From JABDBK01 sp964453575 (GTDB lineage Bacteria > Pseudomonadota > Gammaproteobacteria > DSM-16500), in assembly GCA_964453575.1 (NCBI GenBank), contig CAYVRW010000081.1, positions 1 through 9,642 of the forward strand: 9,642 nucleotides of DNA, written 5' to 3'. Shown here piece after piece: positions 8,401 to 9,642 of the stretch (within the stretch, counting starts at the first letter, position 1; each line of letters begins with the position of its first letter). The position numbers and the translations under genes were made by a program. The notes beneath the pieces were generated by a model. That model saw nothing but the letters and a program-made list of their open reading frames with translations. It made no database searches and was not told the origin of the DNA.

Positions 8401-8780
8401 TTATAACGACGCGTTTTCAGCAATTAGGCATGCAAGCTTGCGATATCGCAACGAATGTAGAACATGTGATGATGGCCATACAAAATACATTATCGGATGA
8501 ACGCGGTTTGTGGATTATACAAAAACATCGTTACGCAGAATCCGAATTCAAATTAACATCAGTAATAGATCAGAAAGCACAGTCCTTTGTGATCGATAGA
8601 ACTTTTGTGGATGATCAGGATATTCGATGGATTATTGATTTTAAAACATCAGCGTCTGATGATATGGAAAAGTATAAAGATCAATTACACAATTATGCTG
8701 CAGCCATGCAAATAATAGATACCAGGCAGATCAAACTTGGACTGTATTTTCCGCTTACTCAAGTTTGGCAAGAGATTTAA
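5481..8780 (+). CDS. AddA-like UvrD/RecB-family helicase-nuclease
   Basis: A 1099-residue SF1A helicase with a C-terminal nuclease. In order: Walker A APAGSGKT (24-31, K30), motif Ia AITFTKKSAGEMR (53-65), QTIDSFN (117-123), Walker B LLIDEFQDT (422-430), motif III VGDPMQSIYRFR (456-467), motif IV VNFRSTPG (494-501, R497), motif V MTIHNSKGLEFD (767-778) and motif VI LLYVAATRAKK (845-855, R852). The nuclease has GTVIHELL (H949), E1022, IDR (D1039), IIDFKTS (D1053, K1055) and Q1068 in DQLHNYA, so it looks catalytically intact. Length is slightly below Bacillus AddA (about 1230). Together with the upstream AddB-like subunit it should unwind and resect broken DNA ends and feed RecA recombination, replacing or supplementing RecBCD. 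It follows the partner after one base, as expected for a stoichiometric complex. It is more like AddA than RecB because the partner is AddB-like and no RecC or RecD is nearby. Confidence 0.92.
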   Translation: MKPIHDQLERQQALDKTKSFIVQAPAGSGKTELLTQRFLVLLTSVKQPEEIIAITFTKKSAGEMRARIIHALTVAMHQDEPEAEHAKKTWHLAKQVLKQSHELKWDLLQNPNRLRIQTIDSFNAYITKQLPILSNFGATPAITDDSHKLYEEAVQEFLSHLEEDVAWSESIAQLLLHLDNDLNKVQELLINMLAKRDQWLPYITLNVQDDDLRSTLEASLEAVTCDILTTLHNIFPKHLTEELLSLLRFAAYQLSKEDVSSPITYCLDLTALPGCDAEDKKYWLGISELLLTQKFDWRKAVNKNHGFPAPSSAINAEEKALYTANKDRLFALINQLQEHPELKIAFENLCSSPDCSYQEHQWKTLSALHHVLRIAVAQLKLTFQLHGNIDYIENAQAALAALGTEDAPTDMTLVLDYQIKHLLIDEFQDTSQSQFRLIEKLTAGWENNDGRTLFLVGDPMQSIYRFREAEVGLFIRAQKNGLGNIKLIPLTLSVNFRSTPGIVNWVNEHFQQIFPTYEDIAMGAVRYSPSIANHVSEQDDSDVSLHPILENQADAILQLIINQKQKNPDESIAILVRSRSHLLAIIAALKQAHIAYRAIDIDPLDSRPVIQDLMALTRALLHPADRIAWLAILRAPWCGLSLHDLFKLSNTHPRHCIWECLQATKIIKSLNEDGQKRLARIIPTLKQAIANRHRISLRSWLENCWLALGGPAAVSHASDLIDAEAYFNLLDRLDVGGDLIDLNDLQTHVSQLFASPNSQADNSLQIMTIHNSKGLEFDTVILPHLERMSPNDHKQLLLWMERPQQNDTSALILAPVNAVGLGKDSIYDYIKQQHAIKTDYETVRLLYVAATRAKKQLHLFFSIDKDKNNPQSSSLLEKLWPAIKHKITYNEENAAITTLTEEKSAHPIQRLSLDWQHPIPFNIENIHYQKQSGFKLPDYQAKFLGTVIHELLQYLARFGASWWQDKSPAAKENFITTRFQQLGMQACDIATNVEHVMMAIQNTLSDERGLWIIQKHRYAESEFKLTSVIDQKAQSFVIDRTFVDDQDIRWIIDFKTSASDDMEKYKDQLHNYAAAMQIIDTRQIKLGLYFPLTQVWQEI

Positions 8781-8796
8781 GCTGAGGTGTTGAACG

Positions 8797-9033
8797 TTAC
8801 CTAATATGATGCTGAGGATGTTCAAGTTTATCTGCCACCCAAACTTTAATAAGCGCTTGCCGCGTAATGCCTAAGCGTTGTGCTTCTTTATCGAGAGACT
8901 CAACCATCCATTTTGGAAAATCAATATTCACCCGTTTTATTTCCAACCCAGGGCGCCTCGCATTTGCCAAATCAAGAAATTCTGTAACATCCTCACCATA
9001 GTCAAATTTTTTATCAAAATCAGGTACTTTCAT
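8797..9033 (-). CDS. BrnA/CopG-type ribbon-helix-helix antitoxin, apparently without a toxin gene
   Basis: A 78-residue protein. After an acidic N-terminal part (FDYGEDVTEFLDL) and RRPGLE comes a ribbon-helix-helix fold: strand KRVNIDFP (33-40), helix A WMVESLDKEAQRLG (42-55) and helix B TRQALIKVWVADKLE (57-71). This matches the CopG/BrnA antitoxin group normally encoded just after a BrnT-type ribonuclease toxin. The strand would contact DNA and would usually repress the gene's own promoter. No BrnT-like gene is present: the 99 bases upstream hold no such frame, and the next gene is divergent. It may be a solitary antitoxin or transcription factor. A strong Shine-Dalgarno (AAGGGGTG, 9048-9041) lies seven bases before the ATG. 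Its 3' end faces the AddA-like gene with a gap of 16 bases and no clear terminator between them. Confidence 0.82.
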   Translation of the reverse strand: MKVPDFDKKFDYGEDVTEFLDLANARRPGLEIKRVNIDFPKWMVESLDKEAQRLGITRQALIKVWVADKLEHPQHHIR

Positions 9034-9040
9034 ACAATTT

Positions 9041-9048
9041 CACCCCTT
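9041..9048 (-). promoter_or_regulatory. Strong ribosome binding site of the antitoxin gene
   Basis: The minus strand reads AAGGGGTG followed by AAATTGT and ATG (start at 9033). This is the best Shine-Dalgarno match among the genes examined here and fixes the start codon. It suggests efficient translation, as expected of an antitoxin that must exceed its partner. Confidence 0.65.
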
Positions 9049-9072
9049 AAATAGGTCAAAATTTATCATTAT

Positions 9073-9102
9073 TTGACAACATCTGTTTATTTATAATACA
9101 AT
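9073..9102 (+). promoter_or_regulatory. Candidate sigma70 promoter for the small His-rich exported protein
   Basis: TTGACA (9073-9078) is a perfect -35, and TACAAT (9097-9102) matches the -10 consensus in five of six bases, with an 18-base spacer. Initiation near 9109 would leave a leader of about 24 bases before the ATG at 9133. The region is shared with the divergent antitoxin gene, so an autoregulating antitoxin could affect this promoter; no operator was identified. Confidence 0.5.
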
Positions 9103-9132
9103 ACCATCCATAACTTATACAGGTAGCTAATC

Positions 9133-9462
9133 ATGAATAAACAACTTACCACAACCATTTCAAGCTTGAGCATCGCGCTCATGCTTCTTTTTACGCAAAG
9201 TACTTTTGCCTTTGGTCATTTTGGTTTTCATCCAGGCAGACATCATTTGTTAGGTATTCATCATCAACTTGGTAATCATATGGGAATACCTCCTATACCA
9301 CCTTCAGAAAATAATTTTCCTGAAATTAAACGACAATTTCAAAGAATGGATAATATCGTTAAAATGGACGAAAAAATCGTTGATGCGTCTCCTGGGATTC
9401 TTACTGCTGGAGCACTGTTAAGACAAAAAAAACAGCGGCAATTACAAGAAGATACCGAATAG
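9133..9462 (+). CDS. Small exported His-rich protein of unknown function
   Basis: A 109-residue product. Residues 1-26 form a clear Sec signal peptide: Lys near the start, a hydrophobic core around SIALMLLF, and a likely cleavage after TFA at residue 26. The mature protein begins with a Gly/His-rich stretch containing seven His (residues 29, 33, 37, 38, 43, 44, 49), then a Pro-rich GIPPIPP, then a charged, probably helical tail rich in Lys, Gln and Arg. Clustered His suggests metal binding in the periplasm, but this is inference and I do not recognise a family. An AGG nine bases before the ATG (9121-9123) and an upstream TTGACA/TACAAT promoter support this start. It is probably monocistronic: the next gene on the right is on the opposite strand and ends three bases away. 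Confidence 0.7.
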   Translation: MNKQLTTTISSLSIALMLLFTQSTFAFGHFGFHPGRHHLLGIHHQLGNHMGIPPIPPSENNFPEIKRQFQRMDNIVKMDEKIVDASPGILTAGALLRQKKQRQLQEDTE

Positions 9463-9465
9463 CTT

Positions 9466-9642
9466 TCAAATAAGCATCGTCAACTGCGCTATGACTTCTT
9501 GAGCATTTAATGCATTTTGACCCAAGGATGGGGAAGAAATAGCAGTACCTATTCTTCCTTCGCCTAAATAAGCACGACCCATGCATACAAATTTATAGCC
9601 TAAGCCTAAACTTGCAAAAGACAGCACATCATAATCGAAGCC
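9466..9642 (-). CDS. C-terminal fragment of an unrecognised protein (58 residues visible)
   Basis: A leftward frame enters from the right edge and stays open for 58 codons to a TGA at 9468-9466. The visible residues are Gly-, Ala- and Leu-rich (for example ASLGLGYKF, RAYLGEGRIGTA and SPSLGQNALNAQEVIAQL), looking like a folded protein end and not random AT-rich translation. Another minus-strand frame over 9401-9586 gives a Cys/Arg/Phe-rich product typical of a shadow and overlaps the plus-strand gene, so this frame is preferred. No family can be assigned from this piece. It converges tail-to-tail with the His-rich protein gene with three bases between stops and no visible hairpin terminator. 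Confidence 0.55.
   Translation of the reverse strand, partial: GFDYDVLSFASLGLGYKFVCMGRAYLGEGRIGTAISSPSLGQNALNAQEVIAQLTMLI

Noticed and set aside
8781..8796. Rho-independent terminator between the converging AddA-like and antitoxin genes
   Set aside because: Only 16 bases separate the stops, and no GC-rich stem followed by a T run is visible there or just beyond.
9034..9132. Remnant BrnT toxin gene upstream of the antitoxin
   Set aside because: The region is too short and AT-rich, with promoter-like elements and no frame resembling a BrnT N- or C-terminus.
9401..9586. Minus-strand frame of 61 codons
   Set aside because: It overlaps the end of the His-rich protein gene and conflicts with a better open frame running to the window edge; its composition looks like a shadow.

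Overview
The window is an AT-rich stretch of a gammaproteobacterial chromosome. The Trm112/YcaR-type small zinc protein, the PmrA/QseB-type response regulator with its QseC-like kinase, and the AddB-like/AddA-like pair of the 'probable DNA repair protein' kind all fit Gammaproteobacteria. The low GC together with a PmrA-like regulator would suit a Legionellales/Coxiellaceae-type lineage, but that placement is recalled from family resemblance and not shown by the sequence.

Left end (1-850). A truncated minus-strand gene for an unrecognised exported protein runs off the left edge. Just upstream of its start lies a ~143 bp imperfect palindromic repeat (326-468). Beyond that is the minus-strand Trm112-family gene (494-667), followed by a 183 bp divergent intergenic region. 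That region carries a good extended -10 promoter for the rightward operon.

Centre (851-8780). Four rightward genes are packed as one apparent operon: an OmpR-family response regulator, a membrane histidine kinase, a PD-(D/E)XK nuclease of the AddB/RecB-exonuclease type with a four-cysteine Fe-S signature, and an AddA-like UvrD-family helicase-nuclease. The junctions are a 4 bp ATGA overlap, a 14 bp overlap and a 1 bp gap, so the two-component system and the break-processing enzymes are very likely transcribed and translated together. The last two proteins should form a heterodimer that resects double-strand DNA ends for recombination. All expected helicase motifs and both nuclease active sites are visible.

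Right end (8781-9642). A minus-strand ribbon-helix-helix antitoxin of the BrnA/CopG type follows, with no toxin gene beside it. Divergent from it is a small exported His-rich protein with a TTGACA/TACAAT promoter. The window closes with the C-terminal 58 codons of an unrecognised minus-strand gene. No rRNA, tRNA, CRISPR array or intact transposase gene is seen. The observations most worth a second look are the regulator-plus-repair operon and the palindromic repeat, whose minus-strand frame is open straight into the neighbouring exported-protein gene.
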